Part shown: piece after piece, positions 35,271-47,743 of the stretch
Position numbering within the stretch: the first letter of the stretch is position 1
Layout: each line of letters opens with the position of its first letter
Source of the DNA: Druceiella hillmani
Lineage: Eukaryota; Arthropoda; Insecta; Lepidoptera; Hepialidae
DNA length: 64,000 nt
Direction: 5' to 3'
NCBI GenBank assembly: GCA_039881145.1
Contig: JAYKKI010000027.1
Location: 18,611,001-18,675,000, forward strand
Position numbers and translations under genes: made by a program
The notes under the pieces: model-generated
The model's input: only the letters and a program-made list of their open reading frames with translations
Told to the model about the DNA's origin: nothing
Database searches by the model: none

Positions 35271-36416
35271 AATTTCTGAATGAATGCCCTAAATGAATGT
35301 CAATTGTTTTTGATACGTAATAAATCAACTTCCTACTTATTTAAAAAGTATTGGGAATAAGTTTGTCACAAAATTTTTATTCCATGAATATTACATTCAT
35401 AGTAATTAAATTTTTTAAATAAACATATATTTCACATAATTAAACAGAAAAATTATTCTAAGGTAACTTTTAACAATTTTAACCCCAACCAAATTATTTC
35501 TTGCAAAAATACGGTGAAATCTCGAAGGGGTTTAGTTGTAAAGAGATATGAAATATTGTGCAGACAAAGTCAACGCTCTATTCAATTATTGTTCACATAA
35601 AATTTTTAATATTTTATCAGACTTTATAAATAATATTTAATTTGGCAGAATGTAGAGTGTTTTACCTCATCATATACTCGACCAATTCATTGTGTTCATC
35701 GTATTTATATTAAAATTAATTTTCAAACTTTTAGGTAACAATAAATTCCTATAACAATAAATTCTGTCCATGGAAATTATTTTCAAAAGAAGGATTAAAT
35801 GAGCGTATGGAATGATAATAGAAGCTTGAAAACCAGTTTTTACAAACTTTTCTATCTATATGTTAATTTGTTCTTCAATCACGGAAAATCTACTAGACGG
35901 TAGGAGTTTATACCCTCGATCAACATATACTATTCATTTTATCTGTATATTACAGGTTTTAAACACCTCTAACTTAGTGTATATTACGATATCGGTTCTG
36001 CCAACGCCGTCTATTTCATTCATTGTCAATATTTTTACGAATGACGGTCATTCTAAACAAAAATAATCAGTGCATTTTTAGTGTCATTAGATAAACATGA
36101 ATATTATGTCTGCAATCTACATGGGAAGAAAACCAGTTAACAATATTTTTTTACATTCTCGCTGCTACAAAGCAATTGCAAGGACAAGCATTTAGCGAAT
36201 CTAATTTCCTGTATCGCATATCTCACGTCTTAAATCTTTAATACCTACCAGTAAAGGTTATTTAATATGCAAATATTCAGAACATATCTGCAAGTAATAT
36301 TAACTACGCTATTAAAACCAGCGTAATAATAGATTAAGCACTTAAAAAAATAACTTTCACGTTTATTCCATCTGAAGCTTATTAACAAAGCGAGTTAGTG
36401 TTTAACTTAGTTTCAT
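35271..36416. other. AT-rich DNA, nothing recognised
   Basis: One 68-codon plus-strand open frame (35,860-36,066) has no recognised family. No other feature is supported. Confidence 0.5.
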
Positions 36417-38620
36417 ATTTATTTATTTATTATTGGCACACAAACAGTTTGGTCATAAGTTTAACTATTTAATTCGAGAACACATAATTGTATATATGTA
36501 TAATTTTCTTGTGTGTTGTCACACAAAATCAGTGGACACAGCATAATTAATTTGATGTTACCATTATCATTAATATTATTACGAATAAGAAACATTTCAA
36601 TTAATTTCAATAAATTCAATAATTGAACAATAATGGAGTTAATCAATAGAATGCATATTAAAATTTTAAGTGAATTATATTGATTTAAATAATAATTAAC
36701 AATGGAATTAATTAATAAAACACAGAGCCAAATAGACAAACCATTTGAAGTTAATAAACAAAGTTGAATTATTTTAAATATAAGCATAACAATACACTAA
36801 ATATCACTTTGTAACAAGTAGAAGTTACCTGTCTCCGTCAATATCAATAAGTTTATTTTTAAATGATGAAGTTGAGAACCGAAAGAAATCTACAGTTGAA
36901 AGAAGATTATTCATGGTACGGCTTATTCTGTTTACGATAGCCAAAGATCCTAAATTCGTGCGACACTTTGACACAAATAAAGAACGATATATATGAGGTC
37001 TACTGTTATTAAATGGAATGTTAAAAAGAAGCTTATAGAGGATATACAGTCAGTACGTTTTTGTCTTTGAGCTAAAGTGTTTAATTTAAAATACGAAGGA
37101 CGAACGTCGTAACCCTTTCGATGCGTTCAGAGTAATTCTTAAAAACTGGGTTCCCTACCAAACGTCCGTTCTTGAACTGACTGCGCACAAGTGAATTGTA
37201 CAGAGACAGCAATGTTTGAACATTTTTTAAATCCTTGCTTGCCCTCAAATTTAAACCCAAAATCTTCGCAGCTTTACTAGTAACATAGTTTACCCCAACA
37301 TCTTTGCACCTAACGTGGTTTACCCAACATCTCTGCAGCTTTACTAGTAACGTGGTACCACGTGTCGTCAAATTTTAACTTATCGTCTACAATTATTCCT
37401 AGATCCTTATGTTAATATATTGAACAAATGTTACATTGTCGATAGCGTACTGACTATTAAAAGTTTGGGAGCGAATGGAAATTTTACATAAGAACATTTA
37501 TTAGGATTTAGGTACATTTTGTTTCTCGAGCACCATACTGACAGGATATCGGTATCTTTTTGCAGTTGTGCAATATATAATCATTTTCTATTATTTTGTA
37601 AACTTTAAAATCATCTGCGAACATAAGATGTTTGGCACGAAACAGTGCTTTGGTTAAGTCGTTTATAAAATGCCCAATAATAGTGGCGCAAGGTGGGAGC
37701 CCTATGGTGCGCCAGATTCTGATTCACATTCACTAGATGAGAACCCATAAATTACAACGCGATACTCCCTGTTTGCCGAATATGATTGGATTCATCTCAG
37801 CAAGTCATCATGTATCTCGTAACATAGCAATTTGTATATTACAATAGCGTGGTTTACTTTATCAAAGACCTTTCTAAAATCAGTATAGACTGTCTCGATT
37901 TGCTTGCATTTATCTAAACCATTTGCAATATCCTTTATGTCTTCAACCATATTTGTTGACGTAGATTTTTTTGGTAAGAAGCCATGCTGGTTGGGGGTGA
38001 CATGTGGTTTAATATGATAATAAATAGTTTCATAAATAAGATCCTCGAAAACTTAACCAAAAATAAGCAGAATTGATATAGGACGATAATTAACTACATT
38101 GTTTAAGTTTAAGAAAGTGACTTATCCGTAGTGATAGATTAAATATAAAATTCAGCGGAGTTGCCAGTGTATGGGCACCAATCTTAATAAAGATGCCAGG
38201 TATTTGATCAAGACCTGGTCCTTTCTGTACATCCAAATTTAGAAGGGCTTTAAGAGTATCTTTGCAAGATATATTAATTTTGCCCGTGGTGTTAGCTGAA
38301 GAAATTTCGGCCATTTATTGACGTCATCGTCTGCGCTCTTACTGTAAACAGAACTGAAAAAATCAGCAAAAAGATTAGCAATGAAAAGACTCGTTGAAGC
38401 AGTTTTGCCCCATGTAGCTCACCTCCAATGGAATATTTCTAGAATTTTTACTTTTGGATTTTGCGTATGTTCAGAAGAATTTTGGGTTATTTATGATTTT
38501 ACTCTCAACATTACTTAAGTAGATTTGATAAAGAAGAGTAAACTTGAGATAATTTTTTTTATAGAAATACTTATTTTAAAAACAACTGTTATCATTGTCA
38601 TTCAGTTATCCAGCACTAGC
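36417..38620 (-). mobile_element. 5'-truncated Jockey-superfamily LINE
   Basis: Non-LTR retrotransposon on the minus strand. The 3' end is at the low coordinate: GTGTGCCAATAATAAATAAA followed by TAAAT repeats, a tail style common in insect LINEs. About 380 bp of 3' UTR precede it. The 5' end fades near 38.6 kb inside the linker before the reverse transcriptase, so the endonuclease domain is missing. No target-site duplication was identified. It differs from the 23-27 kb LINE in sequence. Confidence 0.85.
36800..38600 (-). pseudogene. LINE reverse transcriptase, broken
   Basis: Reverse transcriptase of the truncated LINE, read on the minus strand through several frames. In order: SKIINNPKFFWTYAKSKS, IANLFADFFSSVYS, DVQKGPGLDQIPGIFIK (38,090-38,314 frame), VVNYRPISIL, TPNQHGFLPKKSTSTNMVED, TDFRKVFDKVNHAI, LLGIFINDL, FADD (37,610-37,621), KDLGIIVDDKLKF, and the C-terminal SKAAKILGLNLRASKDLKN and LYNSLVRSQFKNG (37,081-37,371 frame). 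A further C-terminal piece, NNSRPHIYRSLFVSKCRTNL, lies near 36.95-37.0 kb. A 67-bp internal tandem duplication repeats the SKAA(K/E) segment at 37,268 and 37,335. Stops in every segment make it inactive. Confidence 0.88.
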
Positions 38621-40140
38621 ATTCATCCAAATAATTTTATACATTTTTTCTAATAATCTCTTGCTTGTTTTTGTATTGAAGAGTATTACAAAAAAAAGTT
38701 CTGCAAAATAATATTATGAAAAATTATCATTTATTGATGGGCCAATATTCGGCCTAAAAGTGCAATCTAAAATGATGGTTTGATGGTCAAACATGATGGC
38801 TTGCACAATAGCATAAAAGTTCAAAAAAGGGTCGATAAAAAGAAATAACCGTTTAAAATGTTTGCAAAAATGTTAGCAGCAATTTGTTTCAAGAATTTTA
38901 ATATATTCTAAAACAAAATTCATTAACGTTTATCAGTGTATACAAGTTCAAACTGTTCATAAAATATGATAATATTAATGTAATTATTATAAAGTATATC
39001 CATACAAATATGGGATATTCATTAGATTTAGGTTTCCTTTCAATTTATTTCGAAACATTTGAATGTTTCTGTATTTTTGGAAACTAAATTTAATATCACG
39101 AAAAATAGATATTTTAAAGAAATCGCATATAACAGTTAAGTTAACGTGCATTTATAACAGAATTAAATTTATTTTTTTGTCTTCGCAGTTTACTGAACGT
39201 AAATAACTTTTTACGATCTTGTTTTATTTGGGTATATTATTTCAATAAATATTTCAGGTTTATCAAAATAAATAATCAAGAACCATTTATGTTGAACAAT
39301 TGCATAGACAACATGAGCACAAAAATATATTTATAAAATTAAACTATTTTTATGTCAATAATTTAAAAGTAAGATTTCAAAAATATATAAAAATAATTTT
39401 TCTAACAAATTTTAGTTATGAAAATACATAGCGCACCAATAAATACTATTTGTTAGAAATATTTTGCGTTAACATTGAATAATATCCATTATTTTTTTAA
39501 GTTTTATACATAACAAGCGCTTTCTTAGATATAACGATTTATGTTTTACCTTGGTGAATAGGATTATATTACTTGTTTTTAACGGCTAAGCAAACTTTCA
39601 AGTTATTTTAGTCAATTTATATTAGAAAAGTTTTTCGACGAGATTTCAAATATTTTTAAAAGGTATATATTTGCATATCTATTGTAAAGTTTATGTAATT
39701 AGAAGGTAAAATCAAATTATATGTGCAAACGAGATTGACTTCCACTTTCAAAAGCTTATAAAGATCATTTTCCACCAACACAAAAAATGAGAAAATTGTT
39801 TTCTAATTTTCTTCGTCAAATAAAGGTTTGAAAATTTTAATCCCGACAAAACATGTTTTTTTAAAAATATTTGAATTAAAACTTCGTAAAAGTTTTGATT
39901 TACCACAAGGAAATAATTTGTAATTTGTAATATATGTACCTCGTTATGCCGTACGATAGAATCACGTTTGTATCATGTGAAAACTATCAAAAAAATTCTG
40001 GCAACACCCGGTTGATGTCTCATGAAAAATAGCAGACAAAAGCATTATTTGCTTTGGTCGCTATTTTGGCATTACTTAATTACAATAAAAGATTTTAGGT
40101 ATATATATGTTAACATATGTTAAAATTGTCATGTTTTTCA
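38621..40140. other. AT-rich DNA, nothing recognised
   Basis: No supported feature. Confidence 0.5.
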
Positions 40141-40149
40141 AGATGTTTT

Positions 40150-40440
40150 ACATTTAATCTGTTGACAAAATCGAGCGAAAAGATTTACAAGAGACCGGCG
40201 TCACATGGCTCCTATCGCACATTCGAACGCCAGTGTGTTAAAAGACATCCTTTTATTTCGAACTAGTGGCGCTTACGACTTCGTTCGCATGAAATTCGGA
40301 ATAAAAAAAATAATTAAAATTTGTTTCCTCTCACACGTTGCTGTCGGGTATATACTATTACCATACCAAATTTCATCATCCGGCTAGTAGATTTCTAGAT
40401 TTAGCGTGATTGACAAAGTAACATAACGGGTTTGCTGGCT
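40150..40440 (+). repeat. Probable decayed dispersed repeat before a microsatellite
   Basis: ACTAGTGGCGCTTACGACTT, CATACCAAATTTCATCATCC and TAGCGTGATTGACAAAGTAA resemble the end of repeats that in insects often read CAAATTTCATCAAAATCGG and run into a simple repeat, as here. The 60-codon open frame 40,205-40,387 is probably incidental. Family assignment is from memory only. Confidence 0.4.
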
Positions 40441-40471
40441 TCTACTAACATTCTTTACGTTCATTAAATCA

Positions 40472-40602
<131 letters not shown>

Positions 40603-40952
40603 GGGGAAGAATAGGGAGGGGTAGAGGGATTCCTCGCTTAAAATTATTTTAATTTTTGCGTAAAAAAATTAGGTAAACATTAAAATAAATTCTACCATAT
40701 CAAAGATGTAGAAACCAAAGTATGAATTGTAACAAACTCATTAGATGGTAACAGCTGTAAAAGTTACAAATAGTCTCAAGTAATCCGACTTTTTTACTAC
40801 GAATGTTATGAAATTATTACAATTACTGTACATGTTGCTGCCAGTTCGTCATTTGAATTTAATATGATTTGAATTTATTGCCATATGCGTTATCTTTAAT
40901 CGATAACAAATTAGATGTTACACTTTCATGACCTTGGATTTACAATTCCACT

Positions 40953-40975
40953 ACACACACACACACACACACATA

Positions 40976-41049
<74 letters not shown>
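40953..41049. repeat. Compound microsatellite (AC)n(AT)n
   Basis: AC repeat with one ATACGCGC interruption at about 40,972, then AT. Confidence 0.95.
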
Positions 41050-41420
41050 ATCTTATGAATATCAGGCAAGACTAAAACGTTGTATCAGAACTACGCAATC
41101 TCTAAACGTTTTGAAATATATCAATTGGATAACGGTCTTTTTTATGAACGCCCTTTGAACAAATGTCTACAGAGGATATCAGGAGCAGGATTTCGGAGAT
41201 TTCCCGCGCCGTAGATGGAGAACATATCGAAAGTAACTCAATTTTATTGTTCGAATCGGGGAAGATCACTGTTTTTGTATGTCGCTTCGTGTACCGTCAG
41301 CAGTGTTATGTATTTATATAAAATATTCCATACAAAATAATTTATAAAATTGAAGATTCGGTAAAAAAATTATTTCGATACAATTTTCCGCTAAAAATTT
41401 AAAACTTTTAATTTTACCAA

Positions 41421-41469
41421 TTTTATTCAGTTTTGCCAACCTATGTAGGTTGGCAAAACTGAGTGAAAT
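41421..41469. repeat. Near-perfect hairpin, 24-bp arms
   Basis: CAGTTTTGCCAACCTA is followed after two bases by its exact reverse complement. The arms extend outward with mismatches to about 24 bp. Confidence 0.9.
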
Positions 41470-43565
41470 AGAAATTGTTTTAATATAGATACCATTAACG
41501 AACATTAAATGTTTTGAAAAGGTAAATGGATATATATGTTCTGAATAATTTGTTTTCTCGATTTTGCTTATTCTCTTCATATATTCATACTATTATCCAT
41601 TAATAACACTGTACTGCTTTATATTGCTTTATAATTAATAAAAAAAATTAAAACAAATTAAATGCGATTAAAAATATATTATTATGAAATATCTGCGGAA
41701 AACCTGTCGCCATGAAATTAAATATTCAGATTTTTTTAATAATGCGATTGCGAAATAAAAGAAAACGTATAAAGATTTTTGATCACATCGAAAGGGGAGG
41801 AGGAGGAAATTTAGGAAAAATGTAACGAAACAGCGATATATGAAAACAGTAAATGGAAGGCAAAGAAAGACATCGATGACTCGTATTAAAGAATGTCTAA
41901 ATATGGAAGTATATGCGACCATGAAAGTTTAAGATTGTATAAAAATAAATGGTTAAATTTAATTCTAAGGGTAAATTAAATGATGTTAATAAAATTCCTT
42001 TCAGGATTGTTAATATTTTTTATTTCAATAATCACTGTCACATAATATTTATATCAAGTGTTATTTATTTCAATCATACCATACTATAGGAATCAATTAT
42101 TTTGTATAACGAGTTGTTAAAAATATTCCATTATGAAAAAAAGAATTACATTAGGTGATCAAGTACTCATGTCTGAAAAAAGGTAAGGACTGTTGGTCTA
42201 GAAACGCGGCAGATTTTAGAGATTAGAATTTTAACATTTCTGAAGTTAAGAAGGATAGGTTGAGCTGAAAAAAATATTATCGTTCCGCTTGACTTTCCAC
42301 CTCTGGCACAGAAGAAAACGTGAAGAATATGTAAAACTTTCTTTTAAGGAAATCACGATATATCTAGCAAAGACCCTAAGAATTTCATACTTTTTAGTGT
42401 TGAAACCATTTTAATTGGTATTTTGGAATTAAATAAAATACCGACAAAATGAATTCCCCAACATTTATTTGATAAAAATCGACATTGGGAAATTTCCAGA
42501 CGAAATCTCACGATTCGCTTTTGAGTACGTGTATTTTTTAGCATGGAAACCAGAGAAGAAAATGGATTTGTTATCTTGTTTTTAAAATGGAGAAACAATG
42601 AATTTCCTGGAAACAACCACTTTCTCTATCGATGAAAAAGTATCGAATTGTACCAACAGCAGGCAAAAGTATAATCTTTCTCTTCTGAGAGTTTGAAGGT
42701 ATGATTTTTACTGACTACATGCCTAAACAAAAATCGATAAATTCGAAAATCGGATAAATTCTATAATAAATAGTTTTCGAAATGTGTTATATTTTCATTT
42801 TGTATGTTACACGATTTGAAAACATTTAAGAAAAATCGAGTGCCATATTTGCTCCTTGTAAAATTTCCATTTAAGTACTTTCGGATGTTGAGGTATATAT
42901 TGATTAGAATATTTTATAACTCTCCCAAGTTTGGATTTTTACATTAAACTGTTTCCGATTTCGAGATATATGATAAACATATATACGGACTGATGGAGTT
43001 TTTCCTTTTGAGATACGTTTCGGCGAAAACGAGGCAGTTCAATTAATAAACCCTTGTATTTTAAATATTTATTTCGTAAAAATTTAAGAGTCTGTCGAGC
43101 CCTCGTTATATGGCTCTTATTCATACTTGACAATTCTTTATTTGGAAGATTTTGCCTCTTTATATGTGTCACTTTTACAGTGACACTCGGTTGTCCGCTG
43201 AAAGTTTCAACTTTTACAGTGGACCAAAATTAAAGAAATACTTGTCTCTGAACTATTCTTATCTTTCCTATCAACCTGATAAAGGTATTGCAAAAGACGG
43301 AACGTAACAAGGATCTATCACACTCATAAATTGAAATATTAATAATAATGGAAAATTACTTAGAACAAATAGTTCTAAGCAAGCATTTTATAGCTATAGG
43401 ATTTAATTTGAAAGCTAATACAGTGCCTCTTTCCCACTCCTCTTAACTACAGATACATAAGTTCATTTACTTCTTTGAAACCCCTCAGATGCGTTTAAAT
43501 ATAAACCTTAATAATTTCTTGAATTGTCTACTTTCTGGAAAAATTAATACGGAAAAATTGCGTAT
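41470..43565. other. DNA with no supported gene
   Basis: Minus-strand open frames 41,668-41,922, 42,353-42,616 and 42,939-43,172 have no recognised family. Base composition is slightly less AT-rich around 42.2-42.6 kb. CTTTTACAGTG occurs twice at 43.17-43.22 kb. Confidence 0.45.
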
Positions 43566-43569
43566 TAAA

Positions 43570-44330
43570 ATGTAAGAAAAACTTTTTCAACCCTATTTTT
43601 GTGACTACCCCTTATTCATTAGGATTCTATGGTCAAACTAGGAATCTTAAAAATTTCGCCATATCCGTCTCTCTGTCTCTTCTTCTATGTAGTTTAGTAC
43701 TAATATGTGTACTCGCAACATATTAGTACTAAAAAGCTGAATTATACATATTTATAACCTCTGCAAAGTTAAAAAGTAGAATCATTAAAAAAATATTTAA
43801 GGTTAGCTCCCCTACAAATAAAATGAGGATATTAAAAATATTCGATGTGGGTCTTGAACACATTCGATACACGGATGTGTTTAAGGAAAGTTAAGCTTTA
43901 AAATGGTTATTTCCGTTAAAGTAACGTGACTCCACCCCTACTAGATTAATTACTATGTTTGAATATCCGAAAATATTAATAGTTATACATACAAAGAAAT
44001 TACGAGGAAAATTATCACAGCTTAGTAGGCTATACTAGTTCTTGAGTTATAGTCGACCAACCAATCGTATATTGTTTGGTCTCCAAAAGTTCATAAAAAT
44101 TCCATACAAGTGACTTAGTAAATTATGAACATATCATTGTATTTTAAAATATATATTAATGACGTCTGTAAAAGATGATAGGCAATATATTTATATCGTA
44201 AAAAATTAATATTGTAAATATTTTAAAGGAAATGCTATGTACTTTTAAATAGTTATAAGTGCAAAAATATGTACGGAGCCCGCGTAATGCGAGTTTTATT
44301 TGTATTGGACTAGTTTTTTAAAGATTATTG
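43570..44330 (+). repeat. Dispersed repeat family N, near full-length copy
   Basis: Starts GGATTCTATGGTCAAACTAG, AATCTTAAAAATTTCGCC, then CCGTCTCTCTGTCTC. It ends AAATATGTACGGAGCCCGCG, AATGCGAGTTTTATTTGTAT and ACTAGTTTTTTAAAG. About 750 bp. A perfect 16-bp-arm hairpin is embedded at 43,693-43,733. No coding frame. Confidence 0.7.
43693..43733. repeat. Perfect hairpin, 16-bp arms
   Basis: TTTAGTACTAATATGT, nine-base loop GTACTCGCA, then the exact reverse complement ACATATTAGTACTAAA. Confidence 0.95.
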
Positions 44331-44788
44331 CCCACCACTGTTGCATAAGTCTCTAACAGTCACGGTTAATTATTATTTAATTGTTCATTAACTTCATTAA
44401 TCAACAATAACTATATAGTCTTATAATTATGTTTGTATGTAATAAAACTCGGACTTGATTAAAAAAATTAAGCATGAGCAGTCACAGAAACATATTGTTG
44501 TCTTTTTGTTATAATCAGTATCCGTATTCAATTTTTCTTGCCTCTGCACTTGTTCAATTCAAATACTTTTACTGCTTGTTGAGGCAAGTAGTAAAAGTGG
44601 TGATTTTATACAAAAAGCAATGTAATCTATATGTAATACATGTATATAATCAATATTATCAATATGTTCCATCTTCAATGCAAACATTTCTATTAAAGTA
44701 AAAAGTTACTGGAGAACTTAAGTTACTAGAGGATCACTCCCACGGATACATTTTAGAATAGACAAAGATAGTGTATAAAATCTTTAAT
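44331..44788. other. AT-rich DNA, nothing recognised
   Basis: A 75-codon plus-strand open frame (44,474-44,701) has no recognised family. Confidence 0.5.
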
Positions 44789-44790
44789 TA

Positions 44791-45183
44791 TACAATGTGG
44801 ATTTGACTATTCAACATTAAATGAATCCTCGTATACCATATGATGTTCCTCAACCGTATATCAAAAATAAATTATCAAAATTCTATAGGCAGAAATAATT
44901 TTAAGTGGTTTGTAATTTCAAACACGCCGCGCCGCTTTGCTACCGGCGCCGACAAAATGAACCACTATAAACAACAACCACACGCTATTACCATTTTACT
45001 AAGGTTAGTAAATAATCATTGCAAATTGTGTTTACATTCTTTATGTTAAAATGATATTTAATATGTCTGAAAAGAAATTTAATACTGTTGAAATAATTAT
45101 TTATTTCACTATTCTATAGTATTTATGACAAGTAGTACTAACTGGGTCCTCATTTAATGTCGAACTGTCAAACCCACATTGTA
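44791..45183. mobile_element. 393-bp MITE-like element with about 40-bp inverted termini
   Basis: The left end reads TACAATGTGGATTTGACTAT, then TCAACATTAAATGAATCC. The right end, reverse-complemented, reads TACAATGTGGGTTTGACAGT, then TCGACATTAAATGAGGACC. TA flanks both sides (44,789-44,790 and 45,184-45,185), as expected for a Tc1/mariner-type target duplication. The interior has a GC-rich patch (ACGCCGCGCCGCTTTGCTAC) and no transposase. The 69-codon open frame at 44,840-45,049 shows no known domain. Confidence 0.8.
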
Positions 45184-45689
45184 TAGTACGTTAAATGTCT
45201 TTCTCCCAGATGCTAATACAGCCGTAAAAAAACTTTGTATGACTGCAATTATTTCATTAAAATTTTTTGAAATGTATTTTTCCTTTAATGAACGTAAACT
45301 TTACTTTAAATAACAAAAATATAATGAATGTTCGCGCCACAATCCCAATGTACCCATCCCTAATGTCATTAAAATGCTCATTTCTACTTTGTTTGCTTTC
45401 AAAAACCTTTTCATTTCTCTTAAACTAATTCACACTGACTCCAAGTAATTTAGTTGACTTGTAAACTATTTCGTAGAAACTACAAAGGAAGAATTAGAAA
45501 AACCTTATGCAATATTAATCCAAAACTCCCGTATTATTTTTTTCGTTACATCGGACAAATGCCTACAAATAATCGGGCGCGAATCGAATCTGACTTTTAC
45601 CTTTCAGTTTTTATCTAGCAAAAACTGTGTTACTTTATGGCCATTTTAAAACTTTTTGTATTCATTTAATGAAAATCAATAAGCTGACT

Positions 45690-45960
45690 TAATTCATAAT
45701 TAAATGAAATTACGCAATGTAGTATTATATCTACTTTATTTAAATTCTTTACCACGTCCCAGGTTTCATTGTACTACAACATCTTCAGGTGGGCGATTAA
45801 CAAAGATTCTCTGCTAATTGCCCGGCTGAAATCTTTGCTAAGACGTTTTAATACAACAAAACCCAGGTCGTGTTAAAGAATTTAAATAAAGTGGAAATAA
45901 CACTACATCACGAAGTTTAGTTCAATCGTGGATAATGAATTTCTACTAAATTAATGGCAA
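45690..45960. repeat. Hammerhead-bearing repeat, head-to-head pair
   Basis: The left half is a minus-strand copy of the family at 14.3 kb. Its core at 45,752-45,792 reads on the minus strand CCAC, CTGAAGA, GTTGT/ACAAT stem, GAAA, CCTGGG, AC, GTGG; the cleavage-site U is changed to A. The right half (about 45,835-45,960) is a plus-strand copy: TTTAATACAACAAAACCCAG, GTCGTGTTAAAGAATTTAAA, then GTGGAAATAACACTACATCA. The two face each other across about 40 bp, so the whole can fold back. Confidence 0.65.
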
Positions 45961-46567
45961 GTGTATTTAAAGCTGATTTAAACAAAGCCACTTTTATCAT
46001 ATGCATTTTTAAGTTCCTTAGCCAACCCGTTTCTTCTATAAAAACAATATTAAGGGTGGAATGATAATATATTATTTTACCCATAATATTATTTTGCTTA
46101 CATATAAATGAGAGATGAAAAAATTCAGTACAAAGATGTACGGGGTATCATTAGATAAATCTTAAAAATGAAACAGAGGTTCTAAATTAACATTTTTATT
46201 TAAGTCAATAGTTTGTGAACTTTCAAGTCTTTAATAATGTGTCCCACTTCCTCTACCTTTTCAAGTAAGGTGTGTAAAATTTTAAAAAAGTTATGGCAAG
46301 TAGTAAAACTTAAAATAAAGTTTCAAAGAAAATTGTTTAGAATAAGATACGTTGTAGACTTTTTGAGGTAAGGGATATTTTTGGTACCGACCGCAGCAAT
46401 AACTTTATATTTTACAGCGTCTTTAGGAAATACAAACTTAATAAGTTTAATAATTATTGGTTCTGCAACCCTTCGTGCGCGAGATTGACTTTTAACTTAA
46501 AAACTGTAACGGTGGCTTTCCATGAATATACCTGGATGAGAACCTGGACTTGCGACCTGCGATTTCT

Positions 46568-46569
<2 letters not shown>

Positions 46570-46627
<58 letters not shown>

Positions 46628-46652
46628 ATATACATATATGTATATATATATA

Positions 46653-46685
<33 letters not shown>
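46570..46685. repeat. (TA)n microsatellite
   Basis: About 115 bases of TA with a few G or C interruptions. The IYIYIY open frames on both strands are artefacts of this repeat. Confidence 0.95.
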
Positions 46686-46687
<2 letters not shown>

Positions 46688-46989
46688 GTAGTAGTTTTAT
46701 CAACATTCGGCACGAAATCACATGTACCAGTGACTTTTTTCGACTATGATGATATTATTAACTATATCTAAAAAAATATAAAATGTATGTACATACTGTA
46801 TAGCCTTTGATAATTTGAAAACTGCAACACTGTGAACTTGTAAATAATAAACAATCGAGATCACTTTTTTTATTTTTATTGTAAATATTAGTAAGGTTGC
46901 ATGTATCCCGCTGTATATCAAATTTTATACGCTATTTGTAATCCCAGACATATAATTTTCACTTAATTCTTATATTAGTAATTGAAACC

Positions 46990-47240
46990 TGGCAATCTCG
47001 TCAGATAATAAACCACTTTACTGCATCCCACATACCACTTCGCGTCACTCTCTCATAACTCGCAAAACGACTCCCGTACATGAATTAAAATTCATCCGCC
47101 GCCCTAATATGTCGCTGGAATCCGCCCATGAAATTCGATGCAAAAGGATTCACATCATATATCTGTGAGCATTTTGCAGTCCTGAATTTTCCTTCTGGAG
47201 GTATTTCGTTTTATGAAGATTTCATTTCATCATTGTTAAA
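46990..47240. repeat. GC-richer duplicated element, copy 1
   Basis: Aligns with 59.37-59.65 kb: ACCACTTCGCGTCACTCTCT against ACCACTTCACGTCTCCCGCC, GAATTAAAATTCATCCGCCG against GAATTAAAATACATCCGCCT, CCCTAATATGTCGCTGGAAT against CCCTAATATGTCGCCGGAAT. No open frame spans it. I do not recognise it. Confidence 0.65.
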
Positions 47241-47677
47241 CGCTCTTTCTTTGTGAAAGTCGCCTTCAGACTTTATTTAATCTTACTAGAAAGTTTAAAT
47301 TGAGATGATTCATAATTTTTGTATAAAAAAAGCAAATGCAAGCTTAAGGAATTAAAAATTTAACACCAATTTTCCAAAAGTGAAAACAAAATTATAAGTC
47401 ATTTAGACTATAGATATATAAAAATATTTTAAAAAAATATTACATGAAAGATAATCAAATAAAATAATCATATCAAGTAGTATAAGTAAGAGATCTCACA
47501 CTACGAGGTTTCCGTATATACTTAGGTATCTATAAACATTTAAGGACATGTAGTATTTCTGTTAAACTATTTGCAAATATTAATTTTTCACAACGCAGGT
47601 ATATTATTGCCTACTATATGTTTCACAGGTGCCAAATATAGTACATATTTGAATAATATAATTTCTCATCATACAAA

Positions 47678-47743
47678 TGCTAAATATACATTTTATGTCT
47701 GTGTATGATACACTATACACAAACATAAAATATACATTTAGCA
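47678..47743. repeat. Imperfect hairpin, about 29-bp arms
   Basis: TGCTAAATATACATTTTATG plus TCTGTGTAT pairs with the reverse complement TGCTAAATGTATATTTTATG plus TTTGTGTAT, with two to three mismatches and a short loop. Confidence 0.9.

Noticed and set aside
36461..36787. 108-codon minus-strand ORF
   Set aside because: It lies in the 3' untranslated part of the truncated LINE and is low-complexity leucine, isoleucine and asparagine sequence.
41314..43172. Minus-strand ORFs of 77-88 codons
   Set aside because: They are lysine-, isoleucine- and phenylalanine-rich as expected from AT-rich DNA. They have no domain, no paralogous copy and no supporting splice context.
44840..45049. 69-codon ORF in the MITE interior as a transposase
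   Set aside because: It is too short, has no catalytic motif, and lies in a 393-bp element with no room for an enzyme.
46485..46771. Open frames of 68-73 codons rich in IYIY over the (TA)n tract, also at 52.3 and 57.9 kb
   Set aside because: They only translate the TA microsatellite, which is open in several frames on both strands.
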